A stretch of 39,366 bases of DNA, taken from assembly GCA_045538195.1 (NCBI GenBank), contig JAZSRA010000109.1, positions 1-39,366 on the forward strand. Direction: 5' to 3'. The stretch comes from SVTX01 sp045538195 (GTDB lineage: Bacteria; Bacillota; Clostridia; Oscillospirales; CAG-272). A program made the translations under genes and the position numbers. Shown piece after piece: positions 1-6,276 of this stretch (its first letter is position 1; each line of letters opens with the position of its first letter). Under the pieces are notes generated by a model. That model was given only the letters and a program-made list of their open reading frames with translations, had not been told where the DNA came from and made no database searches.

Positions 1-87
1 GTTATTGGGGCTACGGGGCGGGCTCGGGTCCCGCGTACTGGCGCTGTTACTACGCGCCTTCTGACGCGGGCGTCAGCTGTCGCGCGC
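1..87 (+). repeat. DGR variable repeat, left-edge haplotype
   Basis: It aligns without gaps to the template repeat at 164-250. It differs at 22 of 87 positions, and every difference is at a template adenine. Most changes are A to G, with some A to T and one A to C. This adenine-only pattern is the signature of DGR mutagenic homing. Identity ends after TCGCGCGC (80-87), the candidate initiation-of-homing (IMH) end. Beyond it VR and TR flanks diverge. Confidence 0.95.
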
Positions 88-110
88 GACTTTCTTTCAG
101 AAAGCCGTAA
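1..110 (+). CDS. DGR target protein, C-terminal end (left-edge fragment)
   Basis: This is the 3' end of the gene that begins at 37425 and runs off the right edge. Codons start at positions divisible by 3. The read is (G)-Y-W-G-Y-G-A-G-S-G-P-A-Y-W-R-C and onward to a TAA at 108-110. It keeps the frame and motif of the right-edge copy (G-N-W-S-N-G-T-G-S-G-P-V-C-W-R-C). Joining the two at the shared repeat gives one protein of about 655 residues. This segment is the C-terminal edge of a C-type-lectin/formylglycine-enzyme-like fold, the usual scaffold that displays DGR-varied residues. After the repeat it adds a short basic tail ending in K-P. The join is inferred from the circular reading; the frame and stop are seen directly. 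Confidence 0.9.
   Translation, partial: YWGYGAGSGPAYWRCYYAPSDAGVSCRARLSFRKP
90..104. promoter_or_regulatory. Hairpin/cruciform just downstream of the VR
   Basis: CTTTCT (90-95) and AGAAAG (99-104) are perfect inverted repeats with a 3-nt loop, starting 2 bases after the VR ends. In the Bordetella phage DGR a short DNA hairpin just after IMH is needed for efficient homing. This copy is well placed but short, so its function is inferred. Confidence 0.5.
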
Positions 111-136
111 GGCGCTCTGAATAAAATATATAGGGA

Positions 137-291
137 TATGGTGTGCCGCGATAGAAAAGCAAGGTAATTGGAACAACAGGACGAACTCAGGTCCCACGTA
201 CTGGAACTGTAACAACACGCCTTCTAACACGAACATCAACTATCGCGCGCTCCCTTCTTTACATAAGAAATAAATTTTATGGCACGCCATA
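137..291 (+). ncRNA. Predicted DGR template RNA bracketed by a long-range stem
   Basis: TATGGTGTGCC (137-147) can pair with GGCACGCCATA (281-291). The stem is 11 bp with one G-U wobble and encloses the whole template repeat (163-250). The interval before the reverse transcriptase start has no substantial ORF. That fits the structured TR-plus-spacer RNA that DGR reverse transcriptases use. TR end to RT start is 139 nt. That this stem is the closing helix of the RNA is my inference. Confidence 0.5.
163..250 (+). repeat. DGR template repeat (TR)
   Basis: This 88-base non-coding donor holds 29 adenines. It lies 52 bp after the target gene stop and 139 bp before the reverse transcriptase. Read in the frame of the target it gives G-N-W-N-N-R-T-N-S-G-P-T-Y-W-N-C-N-N-T-P-S-N-T-N-I-N-Y-R. 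The many AAC/AAT asparagine codons sit at variable positions, the usual DGR design because A changes in AAY reach many amino acids. Both VR copies differ from it almost only at adenines: 22/22 differences in the left copy, 18/19 in the right. Confidence 0.95.
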
Positions 292-389
292 GTCCTTACC
301 TCTTGGTAAAAATAAATCGCTCAACTGGGATTAGTAACTATGTATATTGTTGAACGTCCTGGAGATGAAAGAAAGGACAAACAACCTCA

Positions 390-1472
390 ATGAAACGCGT
401 TGGCTACTTATTCGAAAAGGTAACTGATATTGAAAATATAAAGTTAGCAATTCGATACGCCTCGCGTGGAAAGAGAAAACGTAGATGTGTTCGAAGAGCT
501 TTAGCAGATGTAGATGCTACGGCTCTTCGGATACAAAAGATGCTTTTGTCTGAGACCTACGTACCGAGTCCTTATAAGTCTTTTAATATAGAGGATGGTC
601 CTCGAAAGAAAGCACGTACAATATATTGTCCTGAATTTTATCCGGATCAGATAATCCACTGGGCAATCATGCTTGTAATGGAACCTATTTTCTCTAAAAG
701 CATGTACGAGTTTTCTTGCGGAAGCGTTCCTAACCGAGGCGTACATTATGGTAAAAGACATATAGAACGCTGGTTAAGAAGAGACCCAATAAATACGAAA
801 TATTGTTTGAAGATAGACATCAAAAAGTACTATCCACATATAGACCAAGACATTTTGATGCAAAAATTTAACGCACGTATAAAAGATAAACGGATGTTAA
901 ATCTTGTATCCAAAATTGTATACAGTCACGATGCGGGATTACCCATTGGTAATTATACATCTCAATGGTGGGCAAATTTCTATTTAGAGGGTACTGACCA
1001 CTTTATAAAAGAGACTCTTCACGTACCTTATTATGTTCGTTATATGGATGATATGGTTTTGTTTGCATCTTCCGCTGAGGAGCTGCGAGAAGCTTTGTAC
1101 AAAATCAAAACGCATCTAACCGACTTAAAACTTGAAATAAAAGATAACTGGCAAATCTTTCTTACAGATAGTCGTCCATTAGATTTTATGGGTTTTAAGT
1201 TTTATAGAACGCATACAACGTTGAGGCGCTCGAATTCGTTGCGCATACGCAGACGCGCGGTTCGCATATATCAAAAAGGAAAAGTTATTGTTCACGATGC
1301 ACGTGCGTTCTTAAGTTATTGGGGCTGGATTATTTATAGCAACTCATTTAAGTTTTATATGAGGTATATAAGACCTTATGTAGATATAACGAAATTAAAG
1401 GAGGTTATAGGACATGCGGACAGAAAGCAATATCAGACCAAACGAGCTCGAAATCTTCAAGCTCTCACATAG
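390..1472 (+). CDS. DGR reverse transcriptase
   Basis: This 360-residue protein copies the template RNA with adenine-specific errors, producing the cDNA that replaces the VR. Visible RT motifs are K-I-D-I-K-K-Y-Y (141-148, first catalytic Asp), L-P-I-G-N-Y-T-S-Q (184-192) and Y-V-R-Y-M-D-D (215-221, catalytic YxDD box). The (I/V/L)GNxxSQ form of motif 4 is the diagnostic difference of DGR RTs from group II intron RTs (QGxxxSP). Basic N-terminal and C-terminal arms are typical. The start has only a loosely spaced AAAGGA. A 17-codon ORF at 340-393 ends in ATGA overlap with this ATG, so translational coupling is possible. The 3' end overlaps the next gene by 59 bp. No Avd-like helical accessory protein is evident beside it. 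Confidence 0.95.
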   Translation: MKRVGYLFEKVTDIENIKLAIRYASRGKRKRRCVRRALADVDATALRIQKMLLSETYVPSPYKSFNIEDGPRKKARTIYCPEFYPDQIIHWAIMLVMEPIFSKSMYEFSCGSVPNRGVHYGKRHIERWLRRDPINTKYCLKIDIKKYYPHIDQDILMQKFNARIKDKRMLNLVSKIVYSHDAGLPIGNYTSQWWANFYLEGTDHFIKETLHVPYYVRYMDDMVLFASSAEELREALYKIKTHLTDLKLEIKDNWQIFLTDSRPLDFMGFKFYRTHTTLRRSNSLRIRRRAVRIYQKGKVIVHDARAFLSYWGWIIYSNSFKFYMRYIRPYVDITKLKEVIGHADRKQYQTKRARNLQALT

Positions 1473-1908
1473 TTCCGCGCGCATTACTTTTTGTGCAGAT
1501 ATTCAAGAAGTGCAGGTAGAGACTCCCGACGGAGAGCCTGCTGTAAAGTACGAATATAATTCCTATGATTTAATCGTACCTTTCTCTGAAAATCTTGAAC
1601 AAAGAATCAAAGCGCACTTTAGTGAATGGCTTGATAAGGCAAGACTTTTAGAAGTAGAAACGCTGTCTCAAGAGGCTCGAACATTGCGAGATAAATTACT
1701 TGTAGAAAGTGACTCCGCAATGCTTCTTGATAGAATGAGCCTCGATGTTTCAGGCGGTTCATCTTTTACATCTTGGCTTAAATTCCTAAGAGGCCTCGTT
1801 TCCGCTCTGACAGGAAGCTGGGCAACGTACCGCAAGGCTTTAAGAGACTTGCCGGAACAAGAAGGTTTTCCGTACAATATTCAATGGCCGGAAAAACCTA
1901 AAGACTGA
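1414..1908 (+). CDS. Putative phage tail/fibre assembly-type protein
   Basis: This 164-residue protein has a strong site (GGAGG, 9 nt before the ATG) and begins inside the RT gene, 59 bp before its stop. The N-terminal half looks beta-rich. The C-terminal end reads W-x-x-Y-R-K-A-L-R-D-L-P-E-Q-x-G-F-P and then I-Q-W-P-x-K-P. Such a W..YR..LRDLP.Q..FP...WP.KP tail is common in phage tail-assembly and fibre-chaperone-type proteins. Its position after the DGR suggests it may help fold or mount the DGR target protein, or serve as a DGR accessory in place of Avd. Both roles are inference. It does not look like the small four-helix Avd proteins. Confidence 0.55.
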   Translation: MRTESNIRPNELEIFKLSHSSARITFCADIQEVQVETPDGEPAVKYEYNSYDLIVPFSENLEQRIKAHFSEWLDKARLLEVETLSQEARTLRDKLLVESDSAMLLDRMSLDVSGGSSFTSWLKFLRGLVSALTGSWATYRKALRDLPEQEGFPYNIQWPEKPKD

Positions 1909-1977
1909 TAGATACGCGTAAGCGTTCTATATAATATTTCGACACGCAATGTCGTTAACTTGCGAGGAGGTTTTAGT

Positions 1978-2559
1978 ATGACACTTTTGGAAAAACTTCG
2001 CGAAAAACTTGGTGCTGAACTCATGGGCCAAGTAGAGGACGCTGTAGGCGATGATTTCGATTGGGACTTTGTTCCTCGTTCTCGATTGAACAAAGTAATC
2101 GGACAGCGAAATGCGCTCTCTATTAAGGTACAAAATCTTACAGACGCGGCCGCTGCAGAGGACGACGATGAAGATGTTGATACCAACGGTGCTGGTAAAG
2201 GTACTAAGGGCGGCAAGAAGAAGGACGAAGGCGTAGATGTAGAGGCTATGAAGACTCAGCACGCTACCGAACTTCAGAATGTTGCAAAGAGGTACGCAGT
2301 CCTCGATTATTTACGTGCGCAGGGTGCGCGTGATCCTAAGCTCGTGTTGGGTATGTTGGATATGGACAAGATTACCTTGGACGAATCCGAAACCCTTCAG
2401 GGAATTGAAGATCAGGTGGCAGCCAAAAAAGAGTCTCATGATTACTTGTTTCAGACCGCAGGCGATGATGTCTCTGGAGGCACCGGTAAAGACGGCGGTT
2501 CGGACGAGGGAAATGAGACAGATCCCTTTGAAGCAGTTATTGCTTCGTATTCTAAGTAA
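1978..2559 (+). CDS. Capsid scaffolding protein (GP20-like)
   Basis: This acidic, helical protein of 193 residues lies immediately before the major capsid gene, the normal place for an internal scaffold that guides procapsid assembly. The start is the ATG at 1978, 7 nt after GAGGAGG. An in-frame TTG at 1960 overlaps that ribosome site and is not used here. The middle (about 55-85) is low-complexity D/E then G/K, followed by a helical segment and a G/D-rich tail. I see no protease motif. The 1909-1977 gap contains TATAAT at 1930-1935 but no convincing -35. Confidence 0.75.
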   Translation: MTLLEKLREKLGAELMGQVEDAVGDDFDWDFVPRSRLNKVIGQRNALSIKVQNLTDAAAAEDDDEDVDTNGAGKGTKGGKKKDEGVDVEAMKTQHATELQNVAKRYAVLDYLRAQGARDPKLVLGMLDMDKITLDESETLQGIEDQVAAKKESHDYLFQTAGDDVSGGTGKDGGSDEGNETDPFEAVIASYSK

Positions 2560-2592
2560 ACTAAAAAAAAATAGGAAAAGGAGTTAGAGATT

Positions 2593-3525
2593 ATGCCTAA
2601 TAATCAGAATCTTCCGGTACGTATGTACATCAAGCAGTACAGCAGAATTCTGAGTACTGTGTTCAATGCGCGTAAGGCGTTTGGTGGTGCGTTTGCTCCT
2701 ATCCAGACTCTTGACGGCATTCAGCAGAACGCCAAAGCGTTCTCCGTAAAGACCTGTAACACTCCTGTGGTTATCGGTACTTATGACACCGGTGCTAGTG
2801 TCGCATTTGGTACTGGCACTGCCAACAGCTCTCGTTTCGGAGCTATGACTGAGGTTATCTATGCAGATACCGACGTAGAGTATTCTTATACTCTTGCTAT
2901 TCACGAAGGCCTCGATCGCTTTACCGTGAATAACGATCTGAACGCTGCTGTTGCCGATCGTCTTAAGCTTCAGTCTGAAGCGCAGACTCGCGGTATGAAT
3001 ACTCGCCACGGTGCGTTTATGAGTACCAGCGCTGGTAAAGTTGCGCCTCTCTCATCTATGGCTGATGCAGACATCCTTGCGCTGTTCAACGCTATGTCCA
3101 CCTACTACACCGACTTGGAAGTCGATGTGCCTGTGACTGCTTACGTTAAGCCTGAGCTTTTCAACGCTATTGTTGATTTGGTTCTCGCCACTACTGCTAA
3201 GCACAGTGGTGCTAACATTGACAAGAACACTATTTCGGAGTTTAAGGGCTTCACTATTCAGAAGGAAGCTTCTAAGTATTTCGCAGAAGGCGACATTGCT
3301 TACTTCTCTCCGGACGGCGTGTTCATTCCTTTCGTAGGTATTCAGACCGCACGTACTATCGAGTCTACGGATTTCGATGGCGTAGAACTTCAGGCAGCTG
3401 GTAAGGGCGGCCAGTACATCCTCGACGACAACAAAGCTGCAGTTGCTAAGGTTACTTACGCTACTGCAGAGATCGATCCTGACGAAGGTGACGAGGGTGA
3501 TGATGACGCAGGTGGAGAGGAGTAA
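2593..3525 (+). CDS. Major capsid protein (HK97-type)
   Basis: This 310-residue protein follows the scaffold and precedes the neck genes, the standard head order. AAAAGGAG precedes the ATG. The sequence has no membrane or enzyme motifs and shows HK97-fold-like features: alternating beta segments, a Y-A-D-T-D-V-E-Y-S-Y stretch near residue 95, and a long central helix (about 115-135). The C-terminus is a short run of D, E and G. Codon use is GC-richer and more regular than in the flanking early region, as expected for the most expressed structural gene. It carries no separate Ig-like decoration domain. Confidence 0.85.
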   Translation: MPNNQNLPVRMYIKQYSRILSTVFNARKAFGGAFAPIQTLDGIQQNAKAFSVKTCNTPVVIGTYDTGASVAFGTGTANSSRFGAMTEVIYADTDVEYSYTLAIHEGLDRFTVNNDLNAAVADRLKLQSEAQTRGMNTRHGAFMSTSAGKVAPLSSMADADILALFNAMSTYYTDLEVDVPVTAYVKPELFNAIVDLVLATTAKHSGANIDKNTISEFKGFTIQKEASKYFAEGDIAYFSPDGVFIPFVGIQTARTIESTDFDGVELQAAGKGGQYILDDNKAAVAKVTYATAEIDPDEGDEGDDDAGGEE

Positions 3526-3529
3526 TTAA

Positions 3530-4048
3530 ATGCTTACAATCGGTGTAGATACTTATGTATCAGTAGAAGAGGCTGACTTGTATGTAACGCGTAATTATTT
3601 ATCTACGGAAGCTTTCTTCACAACCTGGAACGGTTTAGAGGCCGTACAGAAAGAAATATTCCTACGTAGAAGTGCACGTGAAATGAACTCGTTGGCTTAT
3701 ACAGGTCGTAAGTGTGTACCCGAGCAAGCATTAGCGTTTCCTAGGTTTCTTCAAACAAGCCGTCCGATGCGTCAGGCGGTAGAGATTCCTGAAGATATCA
3801 AAATTGCCCAAATAGAGAATGCATTATCTATCGCAGATCCTTCGGTAGCAGAAGATGCAGCTTTCTATCAAAAGATGCGTACATTTGGCATAGCAAGTTA
3901 TTCTGTAGGTCATATGTCAGAGACTCTTGTTCAGTGGAATGGTGGAGGAAATAGTTCCCTTGATAAGTCTCGTACAGGGTCTCTGACTTCTACAGTAGCT
4001 TCTTTGCTGATTCAACCGTATCTGGTAAGTGGGGTAGATATCCGATGA
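3530..4048 (+). CDS. Head-tail connector / neck adaptor protein
   Basis: The product is 172 residues. The opening T-Y-V-S-V-E-E-A-D-L-Y-V-T-R, then repeated helical L-R-R-S-A-R-E and E-Q-A-L-A-F-P-R, match the small gp6/DnaT-like adaptor family that docks under the portal ring in siphoviruses. It starts 4 nt after the capsid stop region with GGAGAGG just upstream. Its stop overlaps the next start (ATGA), typical of co-translated neck genes. The role is assigned from sequence pattern and gene order together. Confidence 0.7.
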   Translation: MLTIGVDTYVSVEEADLYVTRNYLSTEAFFTTWNGLEAVQKEIFLRRSAREMNSLAYTGRKCVPEQALAFPRFLQTSRPMRQAVEIPEDIKIAQIENALSIADPSVAEDAAFYQKMRTFGIASYSVGHMSETLVQWNGGGNSSLDKSRTGSLTSTVASLLIQPYLVSGVDIR

Positions 4049-4332
4049 AGATAACTAAATTTTTGAATCAGAAGGTAACTTACGAGAAGTGTACAGGAAA
4101 CAATGATTACGCCGAATACACTTACGACGCCCCTATTACAATACCTGCAAGAATCGAGCGCAAAACTCAAAGGGTAGAGCGCACTGATGGAAGTATTCGA
4201 AGAGCTACGAACGTTATTTATCTGGATAGAGAAATCTTTCCTGGAGATAAAATAAACGGCTCTGAGATTCTTACCGTAAGCGATTATATTTGGCGTGACG
4301 GTTCTGTGCAAGGCTATGAGGCCACCACCTAA
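4045..4332 (+). CDS. Head closure (stopper) protein
   Basis: This 95-residue beta-rich protein overlaps the adaptor gene by 4 bp. It ends with a D-R-E-I-F-P-G-D-K-I and I-L-T-V-S-D-Y-I pattern like SPP1 gp16/HK97 stopper proteins, which plug the connector after DNA packaging. Its stop overlaps the next gene start by one base. Assignment depends on size, fold pattern and position rather than a unique motif. Confidence 0.65.
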   Translation: MKITKFLNQKVTYEKCTGNNDYAEYTYDAPITIPARIERKTQRVERTDGSIRRATNVIYLDREIFPGDKINGSEILTVSDYIWRDGSVQGYEATT

Positions 4333-4706
4333 TGCCTTCCCAGAAACTTTCAGGTTCCCAAGTCCAAAGAGATCGCTTAAAAAGATTCATTGCAGAGGTG
4401 CCTAAAATTATAGGTGAAGAGACTAATGAACTTATGGTCCGTGTACAACGAAATGCACGTAATCGTGCTCCGTTAGACACGGGTAGGTTGCGCAAAGGAA
4501 TAAGTGTTACGAGTACTCGACGAGGTACTTTTCGAGTTAGTATTCACGCAAAGAATCCTAAAACAGGGTATGACTACGCGCTGATTCAACACAATAATCC
4601 CGAGTATGAACATCCTGTAGGTGAGTACTTATTCGTTACAAAAGCTATGAAAGAAGAGCTCGATTTATTTGAGCGTAGAGTAAGAAGGAGGTTGAAGATA
4701 AAATGA
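4332..4706 (+). CDS. Tail completion protein (HK97 gp10-like)
   Basis: This 124-residue basic protein has the hallmark R-A-P-L-D-T-G-R-L-R-K-G-I of the HK97 gp10 family near residues 45-57. Y-A-L-I-Q-H and H-P-V-G-E-Y-L-F-V-T-K-A come later. These proteins sit at the head-tail interface during neck assembly. The ATG overlaps the previous stop by one base and the stop overlaps the next start (ATGA), so the neck genes are translationally linked. Confidence 0.8.
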   Translation: MPSQKLSGSQVQRDRLKRFIAEVPKIIGEETNELMVRVQRNARNRAPLDTGRLRKGISVTSTRRGTFRVSIHAKNPKTGYDYALIQHNNPEYEHPVGEYLFVTKAMKEELDLFERRVRRRLKIK

Positions 4707-5074
4707 TTGACATTTTGAATATTGTTAAACAGCATCTACAATCTTCCGAGATTCTACTGCCTATTAAATTAGGCTTTTTAGCAAATGAACCCGAAGAGGC
4801 TATTGCACTTTATTACCTCGAAGGAGACGATCCTAATGTGTACTTTGAAAAAAGCACTTCAGGAATATCTCGTCCGCGCTTTCGCATAAGAGTAAGAGCT
4901 CTTCAATATTCTAAAGCTTGGGAACAAGCCGTAGCAATACGGGAAGCCTTGAACGGCTTCAAACAGGGTGATGAACTTGGTGTTTTTGCAGATGGCGATA
5001 TCGTTCCGTTGGGGCAGGACGAGCTTAAGCGAACCGAGTTTGAACTCAATTATAGAACACTTGTAAATCAATAA
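4703..5074 (+). CDS. Tail terminator / minor capsid-type protein
   Basis: This 123-residue protein comes directly before the tail tube gene, the usual place of the tail terminator that caps tube polymerisation. It has an amphipathic helix (I-D-I-L-N-I-V-K-Q-H-L) followed by beta strands with R-F-R-I-R-V-R-A and a helix K-A-W-E-Q-A-V-A-I-R-E-A-L, the arrangement of phage minor capsid/terminator proteins. AGGAGG precedes its ATG inside the previous gene. The role is positional. Confidence 0.65.
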   Translation: MIDILNIVKQHLQSSEILLPIKLGFLANEPEEAIALYYLEGDDPNVYFEKSTSGISRPRFRIRVRALQYSKAWEQAVAIREALNGFKQGDELGVFADGDIVPLGQDELKRTEFELNYRTLVNQ

Positions 5075-5087
5075 GGAGGTATCCCCT

Positions 5088-5501
5088 ATGGCAGAAAAGC
5101 CTTTTACCGGTCTAACCGCATCTGTTAAATTAGGTACTGGACAGTCCGCAACGGTTCTCGCGTATATTTCCGGATTCTCTCTGAGTCTCTCTAAAGATAT
5201 TATCGAGATCCTCGCCTTTGGCATGGAGTACAAAGAAAAAGTACCTGCCATCAAAGACTGGTCCGCATCTGTGGACGGCACTGTAGCACTTGCTTCGGGT
5301 GGTTCTCAGGAAAAGCTTCTGGAAGCTTTTGAAAGCGGCGAGCCTCTTACCTTCGGTATTTACCTTAGCGAAACTACCTATTTCGAAGGTACTGGTTATG
5401 TATCCAGCTTCGATATCGAAGGTGCTCCTGACGATGCAATTACTCTCTCGAGTGAAATCGCAGGTAGCGGTGCTGTAGTATCCCACATTCCCGAAGAGTA
5501 A
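5088..5501 (+). CDS. Major tail tube protein
   Basis: This 137-residue beta-rich protein has AAGGAGG 8 nt upstream of the ATG and lies between the neck genes and the tail chaperones. Alternating strands, a G-F-S-L-S-L-S-K-D start and a W-S-A-S-V-D-G-T-V segment resemble siphovirus tube proteins, which stack as hexamers to form the tail. Codon use is GC-rich and clean, as in the capsid gene, consistent with high expression. A strong hairpin follows, which would limit read-through into the chaperone. Confidence 0.8.
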   Translation: MAEKPFTGLTASVKLGTGQSATVLAYISGFSLSLSKDIIEILAFGMEYKEKVPAIKDWSASVDGTVALASGGSQEKLLEAFESGEPLTFGIYLSETTYFEGTGYVSSFDIEGAPDDAITLSSEIAGSGAVVSHIPEE

Positions 5502-5518
5502 AAATAAATCTAAACACG

Positions 5519-5550
5519 GGGGCGGTTAGTAACCGCTAACCGCCCCTTAT
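5519..5550 (+). terminator. Hairpin terminator/attenuator after tail tube gene
   Basis: GGGGCGGTTAG (5519-5529) pairs perfectly with CTAACCGCCCC (5536-5546), an 11-bp GC-rich stem with a 6-nt loop, followed by only a weak TTAT tract. It probably attenuates transcription or protects the abundant capsid/tube mRNA 3' end while letting some transcripts continue. Confidence 0.7.
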
Positions 5551-5571
5551 TCACAGAAAGGAGAACATCTC

Positions 5572-5919
5572 ATGGTCATTAAATTTCAGGGTCAAGATTA
5601 TGAAGTATCTACCACTCTTCGTGTAGCCTTTACAATTCAGGGTAGATTTAACCACAAACCTTACATGCAGATTTTCCAGGACATTCAAAACATGAAGCTG
5701 GAAGAGCAGGTAAGAATGTTGTTTGTGGCCTTTGATCTTAAGAATCCTAACACGGCTACTGAAAAGCAGTTCTTGGACGAAGTGCTTGATAACTGGAATC
5801 TTAATATGATTACCAGAAAAGTGGCTGAGTTGGTTGAGGCTATTACCTTTAACGGTATGTCCGACGAGGAGATTGCCGAGGTAAAAAACCAGACAGCGAT
5901 TCAGCAAGCTCAGATGTAA
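5572..5919 (+). CDS. Tail assembly chaperone, short form (gpG-like)
   Basis: This 115-residue helical protein follows the tube gene and precedes the tape measure, the place of lambda gpG-type chaperones that coat the tape measure during assembly. AGAAAGGAG precedes the ATG. Codons 104-106 (GTA-AAA-AAC) contain a -1 slippery heptamer, so a fraction of ribosomes should shift and make the longer form. Its own stop is at 5917-5919. Confidence 0.85.
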   Translation: MVIKFQGQDYEVSTTLRVAFTIQGRFNHKPYMQIFQDIQNMKLEEQVRMLFVAFDLKNPNTATEKQFLDEVLDNWNLNMITRKVAELVEAITFNGMSDEEIAEVKNQTAIQQAQM

Positions 5920-6266
5920 CACCTGAGTTAAAAGGCGAGTCTTGGAATGATATATTTCGTACAGGTGCTAAAATCGGATTATCTCCCGACCAGGTGCTTG
6001 ATATGGACTATTGGATGTTCAGGGCGTGTTGTTTAGGATACTCGGATCGTATGCAAGACTTAAGCGCCCTAAATGTTCAAGCAGGCTACTGGGTGGCTTA
6101 CTATAATAATACAAAACATGCTAAAAAACCTGATATGATTATCTCGCAGATGCAGATGAAGGCAGAAGTTAAAAAGCATGGTGGTAAGAAACCTGCGCCT
6201 GACGTTGAAACATACCTTGCTCGTGAAAAAAGGCGACAAGCCTATTTGAAATCAAAAGAACAGTGA
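5572..6266 (+). CDS. Tail assembly chaperone, frameshifted long form (gpGT-like)
   Basis: A -1 shift at A-AAA-AAC (5883-5889) moves ribosomes from the 5572 frame into the frame that is open from 5889 to the stop at 6264-6266. The product would have about 106 N-terminal residues shared with the short form plus about 125 new ones, 231 in total. The new part includes P-E-L-K-G-E-S-W-N-D-I-F and D-Q-V-L-D-M-D-Y-W-M-F-R-A, matching the T domain of phage gpGT proteins, which recruits tail tube subunits. An ATG at 5994 lies within this domain, but no good ribosome site precedes it. Confidence 0.85.
5883..5929 (+). promoter_or_regulatory. Programmed -1 frameshift signal
   Basis: The zero-frame heptamer A-AAA-AAC (5883-5889) is a canonical -1 slippery site. 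About 17 nt later AGCTCAG (5907-5913) can pair with CTGAGTT (5923-5929; one G-U), a possible stimulatory hairpin, though the spacer is longer than usual. Conserved -1 shifts at this gene position are well established in long-tailed phages. Confidence 0.85.
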
Positions 6267-6276
6267 GGTGATTTTA

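Noticed and set aside
340..393. 17-codon ORF ending ATGA-coupled to the reverse transcriptase, possible Avd remnant or leader peptide
   Set aside because: It is too short for Avd and has no good ribosome site. It is mentioned only as a possible coupling device.
501..761. Antisense 86-residue ORF inside the reverse transcriptase
   Set aside because: No ribosome site and atypical composition; it is a shadow of the RT gene, as are the other opposite-strand ORFs in coding regions.
1930..1935. TATAAT before the scaffold gene as a separate capsid promoter
   Set aside because: No recognisable -35 at 16-18 nt spacing, so a perfect -10 alone is not enough.
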